Below, one piece after another: positions 1-12,415 of a stretch of DNA of 64,000 nucleotides. Below the pieces are notes generated by a model, which had not been told where the DNA came from, did not search any database, and saw only the letters and a program-made list of their open reading frames with translations. The position numbers and the translations under genes are program-made. The stretch's first letter is position 1, and each line of letters opens with the position of its first letter. The DNA comes from Ooceraea biroi (Eukaryota > Arthropoda > Insecta > Hymenoptera > Formicidae): contig NC_039508.1 of NCBI RefSeq assembly GCF_003672135.1, positions 12,163,945-12,227,944 on the forward strand, in the 5' to 3' direction.

Positions 1-1751
1 CGCGATCTCTATCATGCGCGAGTGAGGTGCGAGGGAAAGAAAAAGAGTACACAGGGTAAAACGGACGCGCACGGCTTATAGCGCATTCGGCCGCAGCGCT
101 GCGCTGCAGGATCGCGCAGCACCATTACACGGTGTAGGAGCCGAGTTATTACCTGGCCGGGGGATGCAGTGCATTCAATTTGCGCAGGTGTTTCACGCTA
201 CTTTCTCAATATTCGACGCGGTGCAGTGAGGCGCGCGCGGCATCGCCATTTCCCCGGTAGCAGTAAACTCAGTTTTATTATTGATAGTCCGGCATTCGAG
301 ATACCGTTCTCCTTTACTCCCCAGGAAACGGGCCACTGCCGGAGCAACGGGCGACTTGACTCGCTCGCGTGTATGATAGCACTGATATGCGTCCGAGACG
401 TATACCAGGTGCTTGCCAACTCTTATTTCACCTCTTTTGAATTATTAGCGAGTCAGCATGTTATTATTCCCATCATGCGTCCACTCGAATTCAACCAGTT
501 ATTTATCACGAAACTCATTTTAACGAACGCCACGCGAACATGAGAGCTATAAGGTTGCGATGACCAATGTTCCATTCTGCGTTTGAGAAAATTCCGAAAA
601 ATGGAGAGATCGCGCGAAATACTGCTTGCTCATAAAGTCTTCATCTTTATCCTATATTTTCGTAAAATCATAGTACACGGTATAATTGTGATTTAACTTT
701 TCTGCAGCGGCAGCCATCGTGACGACCTCACGATGGTGAACAAAGGACGAAACAAAACACGAAACGCAATCCTTGTAAAGACAATTAAAAAATATTACAG
801 AAGATCCTCGCGTCTGGAGCTCGTAGCGCTTCGCGATTCTCCAACCGGTTCTGCGCAAAATAAATATGCTAATTTCGGTCATAAAATTTCCGACGGCGAA
901 ATTCCACTGAATTCATTTGCGGACTTTTCCACGGAGTATACGTTATTGTGCTTCCTCCCTTGCGCGGCATTGCATCGCGAAGTGCGATATATTAGAGCGC
1001 TTTTGCACAAAGAACGAATTACATTGCACTTAGACGACGTCCTGAAGATGGTTTGGGGCGATTGTAATCTTCAGGATCGCGGCGAATTATCTGCCAGCAA
1101 AAGCACATTTTATTTTATAAACCGCGTTGCTAGAAATGAGAATTTGAGTATTCTTTAAGGAAGACTGCTGCGCGGAAAACGCAGAATTTACAAAGAATTA
1201 CAGAAAAAGATTTAATATTAAATCAACTTTTCGAGCTATTTTAACATGTTAAAATTAGAGCATTATTTTGCCACTTGGCGAAGATTCCTTAAACTATTTT
1301 GCATTCGGCACGACGCAATCGTGCATCTCGGTTACCGTAAATATGCGTGAACGAGGTGGAAATTGTAGGAAGCGATTAAGTAGCATTCGAGAGACCAAGT
1401 TAGCTAACTCCATTAGCATTCAAGGGACATGCTTTGTCGCGACTCCTAATTTAATAGCACCCGCAGTTTGGCTAGAAGCCACGATCTTTCGACAACTGCC
1501 GCGCTAGTTATGATAATAGCACGGAAAGGAATTCCAATGTGCGCACGTGTAGGATCTATGATTGGTATTCGGTATTGATAATCAGGTAGGGTATCGCGCG
1601 CCGCGTTATCGCACTGTGATTCATGTTAGCACAGACGATGCAATATAATGCAATAAGCTATGTAATCGATAATCGTTTATTAAAACAGCATTGTTTAATA
1701 TATATAAATTTAGCGATATACTTTCATCGTGTGATTTACACATTAATCTAA
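1..1751. other. 5' flank, no gene seen
   Basis: Mixed CpG-rich and AT-rich sequence. Open frames here (the longest about 141 codons at 733-1158) have no recognisable domain, no signal peptide and no splice-supported continuation, so I see no gene. Confidence 0.6.
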
Positions 1752-2564
1752 CAAGGGAAGGTTTTTAGGTGTTACACTCGGATTTCAAAAATGTTTTGCA
1801 TGCAGGTAGGGAGGTCCCCAAATAGAAGAAAAAAATAAAAGTAGCGGCCCAAATACATATTTGCGCGCTACGTGCGCAATTTTCGATGTTAGGTTAATAA
1901 CTCAAAAATGCTATTTCCAATCGAATTCTTTACATTTTTTATTTCACCTAATGCACATTTATATTGCTTTGAATAATTGTGTGTGTGTGTGTGTGTGTGT
2001 ATGTGTGTGCGTGCGCGTATGTGCTTCTGTGTGCGTGTGTGTACTTGTGTGTGTTTAAAAAATACGAGCGTCTAATGTAATCTCGTGCCGCGCGAGCACA
2101 GTGCGTATAAAAGGCCCATTGCTCAAAAATGGTATTTGCATCGTAACTTTTTTAATTTTTTACTGCAACTGCCAATGCACACAATTTGGAATAATTGTAC
2201 ATTGCGCAAATCGTAGTTTTCTCTTTCTGCGTGATTTATTGTATGCGACTTTAAATAGATTTGATCAGAATCCATAACGAGGACATAAAAGATCTGGTTA
2301 AGGGAGGTTTTTAATTCTTTCAGTTTTAATTTTGGTTTTGATTTCTTTTTAAAGCGTTGTGCATTAGGTGAAATAAAAAATGTAAAGAATTCGATTGGAA
2401 ATAGCATTTTTGAGTAATTAACCTAACATCGAAAATTGCGCACGTAGCGCGCAAATATGCATTTGGGCCGCTACTTTTCTAATTTTTCTTCTATTTGGGG
2501 ACCTTCCTACCTGCATGCAAAACATTTTTGAAATCCGAGTGTAACACCTAAAAACCTTTCCTTC
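1752..2564. mobile_element. 813-bp fold-back MITE flanked by TAA (PIF/Harbinger-like)
   Basis: Two arms of about 205 bases (1752-1956 and 2359-2564) are inverted copies of each other with few differences. The termini read CAAGGGAAGGTTTTTAGG on the left and, inverted, GAAGGAAAGGTTTTTAGG on the right, 16 of 18 matching. TAA stands directly outside both ends (1749-1751 and 2565-2567), which fits the 3-bp TWA duplications of PIF/Harbinger elements. The centre holds a GT microsatellite and no recognisable coding sequence. The superfamily assignment rests only on the putative target duplication and is tentative. Confidence 0.75.
1979..2056. repeat. (GT)n microsatellite inside the fold-back element
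   Basis: This is a run of GT repeats, the first twenty bases pure, then interrupted by GTAT, GCGC and CTTCT steps. It lies beside the inner end of the left arm of the 813-bp element and creates a meaningless Cys-Val repeat reading frame. Confidence 0.9.
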
Positions 2565-4271
2565 TAAGAAAGAATTAATTCAAGAAGAAAAAAAATGAAT
2601 TCACACATTACACAAGCAATCACGTTACCAAATATCGCTATCATCGATCATCGCCGAGTAAGCATCGCGTTGTTCAAACATTACGCGCCTTTATTCCGCA
2701 GAGAGATAACGCATTTTGAGTTTTTCCCATCAACCTGTGCATCCCCGCTGAGATCAATCCTGGGAAAAGAGACACGTTCGCGCGCGCTTTATCCGATTTT
2801 CCCCTTTGAACCAGCAGCGCACCACCGTTGATTCCTCGACAAAGGGAAGCGACCGGTGTGGGCATCAGGTAAAAAGCTGTCTCCCTCAACCGGATTCCGC
2901 AACACTTTCGGGGGTGGCGGCGGTTCGCCCGGTGGTAAACGCTTCCGATCTGCGCGCCCCGTGCGATCGGCGAAGGCTCGCCGAGCACGGCAGATATTTT
3001 AATGGAAGTTCGAACTCGACTTAAGATATTTCGCCCAGGCGTGGGCGAGACCGCCGAAGTGTTCATAATGAGATGTTAATGGAGTAGCCCGAGGAAAAAA
3101 AGTCTGTCACTCGTCACGTCGCGGTATCGACAGGTCTCTCCTAGCTCGGAAACCTCCCTTCCCCCGGACCTTTCCCTCCGCTCCCTTACGCTTCTGAGGT
3201 TCGTCTCTCGCTTCTTCCTCTCTTGGATCGACGAACGTTCTTACGCGAGGGTCGAGGCATATAATTCATTTTGTCTACCACAGACAAGTAATCCTGCATC
3301 GGAGACGAAATCCCGTCGACGAACTCACAGCGGAGTGAGGAATGACGGGGCGAGTGGACCAATTTTTTTTACTTTAATGGGGATAGATGGTAACCGCTAA
3401 GAGCACGAGGTTTCCCCGTCATTTTTTAGCAATTATCGGCTTTGCTCGTCGGCTTGGCTACTCTGCACGGCATTTCATATCAAGCGATAATGATCTGCGA
3501 TAAGGCGACGGGGTCTTAGTCTGAGCGAGCGAGTTGCCGGTGTTCATTAATCCCGCGATTAAACCTTTCGGGATAGAACTGTCCCTCAGCTTTCGAAAGA
3601 AATCATTCATCGAATCTATTTTAGCCACTCGTCTGTGTCATACACATCCACAGAACTGTCTTTGCAGCGAATATAGCTCGGTTTAAGGATATTTAAAGCC
3701 GAGATTCATTGAGAATTAATTGAAAACGAGGTCATCATCGCCTACGTGCGTTAGTTGAATCAATGTCAATTCATTTAGAGTAAAATAAACGCAAGTTGCC
3801 GCATAAGTTCCGAGCAAATTTCAGAAGAAGTTTCTCTATTCGGTGATATAATTATTTATAAATACCACCGCAGAAAACAAACTCGCGGTACATTGATACT
3901 TTATGTACATAGATATCGCCGAGGCATCAAATGCAATTTGTAACGTATTACACGACTCTTGTCGAAACAAAGTTCGGGGATACGTTAAATTTAAACTGTG
4001 GTCGTGTCACCGAGACGGACGTGAGAAATAATACAAATGGGATACGGCGAAACATTTGACGCGGACGGCGCGATTCAAGTTCGGTAGTTTTACGAGTATC
4101 TTCAGCGAATATTTGATGACTCTAGGGATGCACTGTCCAACTTATCACCGCGAAATAACGCCAACGAGGGACACGGTACCGCGGTATCGTTCTCGGTTTC
4201 AACCGAGATAAAGTTTTTCGTTTGAGATGAAAATGTTTGTTAATCTTGCACGAGGTCCCAATTGTTATATA
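2565..4271. other. 5' flank between two elements, nothing recognised
   Basis: No coding, RNA or repeat feature recognised. Overlapping frames at 2595-3066 on both strands are shadows of CpG-rich sequence. Confidence 0.6.
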
Positions 4272-5114
4272 CAGGGTGTCCCGGGTTTTAACCGACAAAC
4301 TGCCGGAGCATATTCTACTAGTGGAAATAAGAAAAAATTCTTATATCGAGTTTGCTTAGAAATGCTTTATTACAAAGTTATAAACCAATATTGAAAAGAA
4401 ATATGAGATAAGTAACAACGGATTTTTTCACAAAAATATAAATTATCTACGCAATGATTTAGTGACGCATTTCAAAATGTTGTCCTTGCACATCGATACA
4501 AGCTAGACATCGACGTAGTATAGAATTTGTTACGGTACGACATTCCTGAAAATTTTGTTGCATCTCAGTAACTGAATTAGTAATTCGTTGCTTTAAATCT
4601 TCAAGCGAGATTACTTCTGTACTGTAAACTTTATTTTTTAAAGTTGCCCATAAATAAAAATCAAGAGGCGTTAAATCGGGCGATCTTGGAGGCCAGAAAA
4701 CCGGTCCTCCTCGACCAATCCACCTATGAGCATAATGTTCATCTAACCAGTTTCTAACTTGTCTAGCATAGTGCGATGGACAACCGTCTAACTGTATCCA
4801 GCTGTTTTGGCGAAGATTTAAGATTCTTTCCGAGCGTCGTCGGTGTCTTAGAGCTGAACGAACATCATCATATTCATTCATAGGTCGAAATGAACCCAAA
4901 TTACGTAATTGCAAATGGGCACATAACATAAACATCTTCGACCTTCCAAATTCTACACTATGTTCCGTTGTTACTTATCTCATATTTCTTTTCAATATTG
5001 GTTTATAACTTTGTAATAAAGCATTTCTAAGCAAACTCGATATAAGAATTTTTTCTTATTTCCACTAGTAGAATATGCTCCCGCAGTTTGTCGGTTAAAA
5101 CCCGGGACACCCTG
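4272..5114 (-). mobile_element. 843-bp Tc1/mariner-superfamily element with 151-bp terminal inverted repeats
   Basis: Inverted repeats at 4272-4422 and 4964-5114 are each 151 bases long and differ at only one position that I can find. They start CAGGGTGTCCCGGG and are flanked by TA on both sides (4270-4271 and 5115-5116), the target duplication of Tc1/mariner elements. The interior carries the C-terminal part of a transposase on the minus strand. The N-terminal DNA-binding region and first catalytic Asp are missing, so this is an internally deleted, non-autonomous copy. The near-identity of the two ends suggests recent insertion or gene conversion. Confidence 0.9.
4459..4935 (-). pseudogene. 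Truncated mariner-superfamily transposase (C-terminal DDE region)
   Basis: This 158-codon open frame contains LDGCPSHYARQVRNWL, which aligns with the second catalytic Asp block (HDNARPH in mariner), and WPPRSPDLTPLDFYLW, which aligns with the third (YSPDLxPxDYHLF). Counting residues, 41 separate the two aligned Asp residues, whereas classical mariner has 34. That would fit the DD41D group. The helix-turn-helix region and first Asp are absent because the frame opens right next to the right inverted repeat. I therefore call it a remnant rather than a working gene. It ends EMRH with a stop close to the left repeat. Confidence 0.85.
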
Positions 5115-8100
5115 TATATTACTCACCTATACTATCTCATTACTACATGTATGCAGCTCTTGTAAGTCGCTCAAAATTGACGATGAATTGATAATGCTCG
5201 GCAAGATACCTGACTTTGTCAGATTACATTAATATCATACCCATTTTTGAGCAGTTCTTTTCCAGCATAATAAATTTAATAAATTAAATTTATAATTCGG
5301 GGGCAATAACACATGCGCGAACGATCGCGTCTATCTTTAAACGCGGGTCAATATGCTCGCGACGACGTGTGTTATACGCACGATTTATAAAGCAATTCAA
5401 TCCGTTAACCCGAATGAGAGCGTTTCGCACCGCAAACTGTGCACGCGCGGCTGTACTAAATTTCGCAACGCCGCGCTACGCTTTGTAAAGTTGACGTATT
5501 CGAGATATCGGATTCAGTTATCTGTGCAGATAACTTTTGTCGAATCGAGATAACGCGAGGTAATGGCGACGCCAACTGTTCGCCAACGAGCAACGATTCG
5601 ACGTATCGACCAATTTCGACCCGGCATATTTCAGTTTCTGATCTTTCTTTTCGGCCAGATTATATCGCGCCGCAACTGCTTAGCCGCGTGTCGTTTATTA
5701 ATGCGGCACCACGAGCTGTTATCCACGCGACGTCGAGCATTTCTCACAGACGAAGGAAAACGTTTCGAGCGCGTCGCTACGACGAACGGCTCGTCGTCGA
5801 TTCGGCGCGAAGTCGTTTCATCTTGACAAACTCGTAAAAGCCGAGGCCGAGGGCCGTAAACCTACCTCGGGGAAGGTCGACCGAGTCTCTGAATATTCAC
5901 GAATTCGCGGAGTGCCGACCTACACGCCGCGCTGCACCGGTGGTGGCTGAGGGTGTACGCGCTCGTGTCTTACATATTCCGTATCCACGTATGCGGGTGG
6001 CCTTTATCGACGCTCTTCCCGCCAGCTGAACTTCGAGACGCGCGACGAATGCACGAGGACCGTCCGAGGAAAATGGCACTTCGAATGTAACCATTTTCTC
6101 GTTCACATTTTCGCTGGATGCCGCGGAGCCTTTGCCAAGTTCCGACTGTATTCTGGAAATCGATTAACGCGTTTTGCGTCGCTCGAGAGTAGCATATAAC
6201 AAGACGAATTCCAATCCAAAAATAAAATGGCTGTTAAAAGTTCAGGAGAGAGGAAGAGGGGAAGGCTTTTGACTTTTGATTTTGGTTTTGGGTTAGAATC
6301 CACCTTGTTATATTACTCTCGAGGAATAAAGCTTTTGACATTAACGCGTTGACTGAAAATAGATATCCGAAAGCTTCTCATGACTCTCATGACTTTACGT
6401 CTAAAAAATTACTCGTCTTGTATAATTAAGAGCAGATACTTCTCGAAACTTAATTTAAAACCTGAAAAATGCATGTACTACTTTAATTGAATTATATAAT
6501 ATAAGAGAGAATGAAAAGAATTTCTCTACGAAAACTGAGAGGATCTTAAAATATTAAAGAATTATTTCAAGACACTGCGCTAAAATAAAGATGTCAAATA
6601 ACGAGATTAGTCTTAAAATATTACGCAGATAAGGAAATTATGCAACACGAAGTAAAATTTATAATTAGAATTTCTCGCGATCTGCATATATCAGCACGCT
6701 CGTCATTCACGCGCATCAAGATGGCGCGTCCGACATTTATTCAGGGAACTGTTTTTCATCCTCTCCCGGACTTGCGCCGGTATCTATCTCGCATCCATTA
6801 TCACACACCCGTCCGGGCCCGCCAATTAATCACGAAAAGGAAATAAGATTTACCAACAGTCGTAGCTGAAAAATAATTATCTCGGCCGCATTATCTCGCA
6901 CGCCAGCCTTATCACAAACCGCCCTTTACTTATCCCGCGTAATCTATGCACGTAACATCCCTGCGTACGCGCCGTTTATCGGCACGATATCCCTCACCCT
7001 CGGTCCCTTTAAAACGTCTCCTACACGTGCAATTGCAAAAGAACAGGTACGGCAGACGGCAAAATTGATGGCACGATCGCATCCGCTAATACAATCAAAA
7101 CAAACATTTAATCAGCACGATTCGCATTTTCACGGATTTTCCTCTGAGAAAATTTTCCGCGAGAGAAAACTCGGCCGGTTTGTCGGCGGGAGCCGCAAAA
7201 CCAGAACGACATCGTACGTTTCGCCATCGACGGCCCGCGGAAGCGGCCACGTATTACCATCCTGTTTTGCTGGTCGCGAACGAGGCAGGTTGCGGACCGG
7301 GACCGTCGGGAGATAACGCGCGTATGTCGTATATACGCGCGAATGCAAATTAGCGTTAACCCCATTGGCCACTTTTTGCACGTCCGCTTGTATGCAAGAG
7401 AGCGAGGGGATGCTCGTCGCGCTGCGGTCGCCATTGTCGACGCTGCTACGGATTGGCTTCGCGTCGCCGATAACGAACTGCGGCATCCGCGAGCTTCGTG
7501 TTTCGCATTTTAGGTCGTCTCGACATGTCGCCGGCGTCCCTTTCGCCGGATCCTGTTTGCTGGAAACGCGCGAGTGGACGATGATTGAATCGCGCGCCTG
7601 TTCATTGTTAACGTATTATTCTTCGCGCGCTGATGAAACGGAAACAAACGAACCCGCCGATGGCACGGCGCACTCGGATGTTTTAGTTTGATTAATGCGC
7701 GGCCGATTAAGCGCTGCCCAATATCCGCGTATGTATTATAGATACTTGTGAAACGCGCAAGGAAATATACATTACGAGGTATAATACCCGTTGATGAAGA
7801 AACAACCATTAATTTTCATGCTAAAATGTAAAAACAAGTTTGTTACACTTTTACAATTATACGATGCGTCATATGGTGTTCCACATGCGTGCACTGCTTG
7901 ATATCAAGTGATTTGATTTGTTAAAAAATATGTATCGGAAGATTATATCATGCACGGTCCATTTATTAAAATCGCAGTCGTATTTTCGTCATTAAAGTTC
8001 CATTCGTATTCATAAATCGAGGACGCCGAGACGTTGCTTGCAGTACTCGTATTTAATTGCAATTTTAATTACCCGTCAGAAGTTATTAATATATGATTGC

Positions 8101-9497
8101 GAGACGATCGACACAATAGGTCTGGCCGGTGCCTGATAGCCCTCTGATTATTTTATAGCGATCGAAGAGCGGATTTTCAGCCGGAACTGCATAACATTAC
8201 TGGCGGTTTTATCGCCGCTTAACGGCCGCGTGCATAATAAACGGAAGTGAATCGTGAATCGCGAGCCGTATCGTGCGTATTACGCGGAACTTATGGCACG
8301 TATCGCGGGATTTATAAAATCGGCCACTTTACAGGCCGTGACGTCGGTATATCCTCTGTGGTACGCGGTAAGTCATGAAATAATGGACGGTGGACACGCG
8401 TGATTAATTTCTCCCACAGCGACAGAAATCGTCTAAAGCGGAAATGCATTTAGGAGCAATTTATCGCCGAATATATACGTGACGCATACTTACATAAACG
8501 TGACAAACGCGCTATTTGCATTCCACCCGTTTTCGTCCCGCGTAAATTCTGTCGGCATGCCCGTGATAATTTATAAATCCGCGGAAATAACTTATTTTAA
8601 CTGACAGCGCGCTCGTCAAAATTGTAACAGCGTTGTAATTAAATTTATCGCGACGTTTATTACTTTGTAAATGCGGCACCATAAATAGCACCGTAATAAC
8701 ATAGTTTCCGGTGGTGCCCAGAGATATTATTATCTAAACTTCATTTAACATAAAAGTATATTAACGTTCACCAAAGATAGGAGTTTCTACAATGGTGCGT
8801 TCTCCCGATACGACCAAAATACGTCCAAACCTGTTCACTTCGAATTAATAATACAATACCTTTCTACACGCGGCATTATTGCCTTTAAAAAGTGCGGAAA
8901 AGTACGATCGATCGTGCATTACTAGAACCATACGAACGTTCCGTTATTTCTAGAAGGAACGAGGACGCAATTGTGCGACAGCAATTGCGCAACGACCGTA
9001 AATACAGCGTCCGAAATGTCAAAGTAGATTCCCATTCGTGAAAGCGGGGGTGAAGGGAGAGACCGTACGATGAAGATGAGAGGGAGGACAAGGTAGCGAA
9101 ATTAACGGCGATGCGCTCTTAGCAAAGTTGGCCGAGACGCGATCGATGAACGTCACCGAGCGAAACGATACGCTCGACCGGAGAACGCGCGACGCCGTTA
9201 GTCGATCTCTCGAGATGCAAAGCTGAAACGCGCCGACGAGCCCGAAAGTTCGCTAGCTGGAAACGGACGATAAAGCGGCAGGCCCTCTCCATCGCCGCCT
9301 CGTCCCAACCCCAAACAATCACGCAGTCCGATCAAGTAAATGATCGCGCCGTACCGCGATTGTTTCAGGCATGCTATGCGTCAGAGCACCGGAAACGGAG
9401 GTACGCGCAGGAGATGACGGGGTTAAGTAGATAAAGGGAGCAGCCTGGCCGCCATTCGACGACGGACGATTCCCTCGGCTCCTCTCTTTCTCACCGC
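5115..9497. other. 5' flank upstream of exon 1, possible leader exons unresolved
   Basis: CpG-rich blocks (about 5500-6100, 7050-7700 and 9000-9480) alternate with AT-rich sequence. If the strong acceptor at 9499 is used, a non-coding first exon could lie here or further left, but no TATA/initiator pair stood out. Confidence 0.5.
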
Positions 9498-9499
9498 AG
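9498..9499 (+). promoter_or_regulatory. Candidate 3' splice site just before the start codon
   Basis: The sequence CTCCTCTCTTTCTCACCGCAG ending at 9499 is a long pyrimidine tract plus CAG, stronger than several acceptors used later in the gene. If used, the first coding exon is 9500-9557, with only six bases of 5' UTR in it, and the promoter and leader exons lie further upstream. Confidence 0.45.
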
Positions 9500-9505
9500 C
9501 GCACA

Positions 9506-9557
9506 ATGCTCTGCCATCGCGCTCTTGTCATTCTCTTCGCTGTCAACGTGCCAATCG
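9506..9557 (+). CDS. Exon 1 of DIP/lachesin-like gene: start codon and signal peptide
   Basis: The 52 coding bases encode residues 1-17 plus one base of codon 18. The peptide MLCHRALVILFAVNVPI has a short basic start and a hydrophobic core, as expected of a signal peptide. The ATG is the first in its frame after an in-frame TAG at 9428-9430. The exon ends in a strong donor, G|GTGAGT, and the single leftover G joins TG of exon 2 to give Val18. A pyrimidine-rich tract ending in CCGCAG stops six bases before the ATG, so the exon may begin at 9500 and be preceded by non-coding 5' exons. The assignment rests on frame continuity with exon 2 over a 35.6-kb intron, so another signal-peptide exon in that intron cannot be excluded. 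Confidence 0.72.
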
Positions 9558-9578
9558 GTGAGTGACTTCAACTTTGCC

Positions 9579-9659
9579 TTTCTCTCTTTCTCTCTCTCTC
9601 TTTCTGTCTGTCTGTCTTTCTCTCTCTCTCTCTCTTTCTCTATCTCTATCTCTCTTTTC
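9579..9659. repeat. CT-rich microsatellite next to exon 1
   Basis: CT, CTTT and CTGT units begin about 20 bases after the exon 1 donor. The tract is almost pure pyrimidine on the transcribed-sense strand. Confidence 0.85.
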
Positions 9660-11555
9660 CATTTCTACCCCTTTCAAAGAGGAACTTTCCTCGCGGGGAG
9701 TTTTCGGGAAAACTGACGCGGTGAAATCGAGAATCTCCTGGGAAATGCATGAGACATGTCATTCATATTTTCGACTGCTGCCATTATGCGCGCGAGCCGT
9801 GAAACGGATGCGGATGTTGCTCGGAATACGCGACGGGTATTTTGGAAAATTCTGATATCCGCGTTTTCAGTGAAACCGCAAACTTTTCCGGCGATATCCT
9901 ATGGAGTTCTTGAACTGACTGCTTCTCGTGCGCTTGAAATTGTGTGTTACGAGGTAGATTGTGAAAGCTTACGGGACGGGAACTGTCGTTCTGCTCACAT
10001 CGAGGGTATTTGTTACCGAGATTCGGTGTATAACTAAGTAAACCGAGATCGTGCGCGATTCGAGCAGCAAGCTTCAGTCGCATATATCATTCCCGGTCCA
10101 TTACATCGGTTACGCTTATTGCGATTGACGCGGAAGTCGATACATTGCGAAAGGTGTCCAATACGAAATCTGTTGTGCCCGACAACGAGCAATAACGCAG
10201 ATGCATCGAGGGCATGTGTGTGCTGTATACGCGGTCGGCGGAAAATAAATAAAGTGCAGGTCGAGTATGCCATTTCGCTCCGGAAGCGCAACGCCATCCA
10301 CCGTCGAGCTGTCAGATTCTTGCCCGAATGTTTATCCGATAGCAGTAAATAGAGAGGAAGCGATCGCGTTTTTGCAAATATTTCATCCAATCGGATCGCG
10401 TTAGGATTTATTGCACCGACCTATTCTATCTTAGTACACGACGTTTAAATAGAGATCGTCATTTATCAGATATTTACCAGATTCCGCTGGTAGCTTATTT
10501 TATTTTCATGTTTTTCAAAAATAAGTATTTATATTTATATATTTATTAAAAATTATCTGGTAATAACTGACAAAAATTAAATTGTTATTTTCAACAGATT
10601 GGTGAGGCTACATGTTATGATCAAATAATTTCTACTTCCGTAATTGTGTTTCTAAACTAAACGGATATTGCTAGTTGGCAGTGTCCGTCAAGCTATTTTA
10701 AAGAATTAAGTACGTACGACGAAACTTAACGATATCACCACATAAATGCTGTTTAACTACCGATTGCGTCATCGACAAATTAAGTATAATAATACAAACA
10801 TTAACATAACTTATGTTGCAGAAAATACAATGATCTTTTAGTAGACAATATGTATGTATATCTTTTCTTCATATAAAATCGAGAAACATTTTTTCATGGA
10901 CAACGTCATCGACTAAATTATAAATATTAAATAGACGACCCAAAAACGTCGCTGCAGAATGCACTCTGAAGTTTCATTAATTTACCCACGGTCTTTGACG
11001 CATCGTGCGAAGTAGTTAAAAGCGCAAATCCGTAAATTGCTCGCAAGAGCAAAGCCCGGCGCGCCGGCACGAAATATTCAAGTCCGAGTTCGTTCGCAAT
11101 TAACATCAGCTAGTCGCGAAATAATGAACGAACGCTCGTCCCGAAGTCCGAACCGCGCGATGGCAACATCTGGCGCGGATACCGTGATACAAATGTATAT
11201 TATACGGACGCGTGCACGGTATATCTCGAATGTGTTGCCGGGACCTAAAGTGCGTCAGGAACGCTGGGGACCTGGTCGTTGTCTCTGATGTTTATTGGCA
11301 CTGAGCGTACGCTACACGTACTAAAATTAATGATAGCTTGTTTAGATTATAGCTCGCAAACGTGGTTATCCTCTGGTAATCTATCGTCGCAATCTTGCCA
11401 CGTCACTTGGCTCTAGTACAACCGCGGCTCTTCAGGTGCAGTAAAGCTGATTAACAACGGGTCAATAATTTAACCATTAAAAATATAGAACCCTCGGTGT
11501 GAAGATGCACCAGATGTTAAAATGCACCTGTCAGACCAGATTCGATAGTCATCAG

Positions 11556-11827
11556 CCCGTGTAAAAAAATTTATAGGGTCCTAAGTAGGACCCGATTAAT
11601 TTTCCTCAATATTAATATGACCCTAGAATGGTATGTAACAAATATTTTTTCGGGACCTGATAAGGGACAAATATTTTTTCGGGACCTTATAAGGAAATAA
11701 TAAAAAATATAATATCTAATCGGGCCACGATGTGGCAATGATAGGGCATCCCTTTTTAGGACATCCCTATTTATTCCTTATAGGGGCCTTTACTTTCATA
11801 TTAGGCCCTAACAATTTTCTGCACGGG
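11556..11827. mobile_element. Roughly 272-bp MITE with CCCGTG termini
   Basis: The ends are imperfect inverted repeats of about 28 bases. The left one reads CCCGTGTAAAAAAATT and continues to GGGTCCTAA; the right one inverted reads CCCGTGCAGAAAATTG and continues to GGGCCTAA. Inside are a short hairpin (GGGTCCT/AGGACCC, 11576-11593) and a 29-base direct duplication containing TTTTTTCGGGACCT (from 11640 and 11669). No coding sequence is present. No convincing target duplication is visible beyond AG/AG, so the superfamily is unknown. Confidence 0.6.
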
Positions 11828-12382
11828 AGGCGAGCTAAAAAAATCGTAAATCAAGCGTACAAGTAGTATAAGCGACAGTACATCGCGCACCCCACGGGTG
11901 TCTCGTAATTCTTTTCCGGGCCACATTATCGGAGCGAAATCACGGAGGTATCTCTTACGTCGATATTAAAATGAACATTCCCGTTGTGTCGCTGTTCATG
12001 TATCGAGAATCAACAATATTTGTACAATGGTACGCGAATGAGAAAAAAAAGAGTATGGCGAAGATGGGGCCGATTCGGAGGTACGGTCGCACAATTTGCG
12101 ATCGACGGGATATACGTCCTGTAATCCGTCCTGTGCAACGCCGGCGACGTCCGATGCAGATGCAGCGCGGAGGATCGGTGCCAAATACGTTATACGGGCC
12201 ACGGGAAATGGGCACGTAGATCCCAGATATGGCGCGTCCTCCAGTGCTGCGGCATGGGTCGTCCCGGTGGTCTGGTCAACTTCTGGCCCTGATGTTTATT
12301 CGGCGCGAGTGGAAGCGCCGACTGCGCTTGTCGTTCGAATTAATTTACCGCTTGCGGGCCTCCGGCCTCTTCACACAGATAT

Positions 12383-12389
<7 letters not shown>

Positions 12390-12413
<24 letters not shown>
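12390..12413. repeat. (AG)n microsatellite
   Basis: About eleven AG units in intron 1, within a purine-rich stretch running to about 12450. Confidence 0.9.

Positions 12414-12415
<2 letters not shown>

Noticed and set aside
1861..2058. Open frame with a Cys-Val repeat
   Set aside because: Translation of the GT microsatellite.
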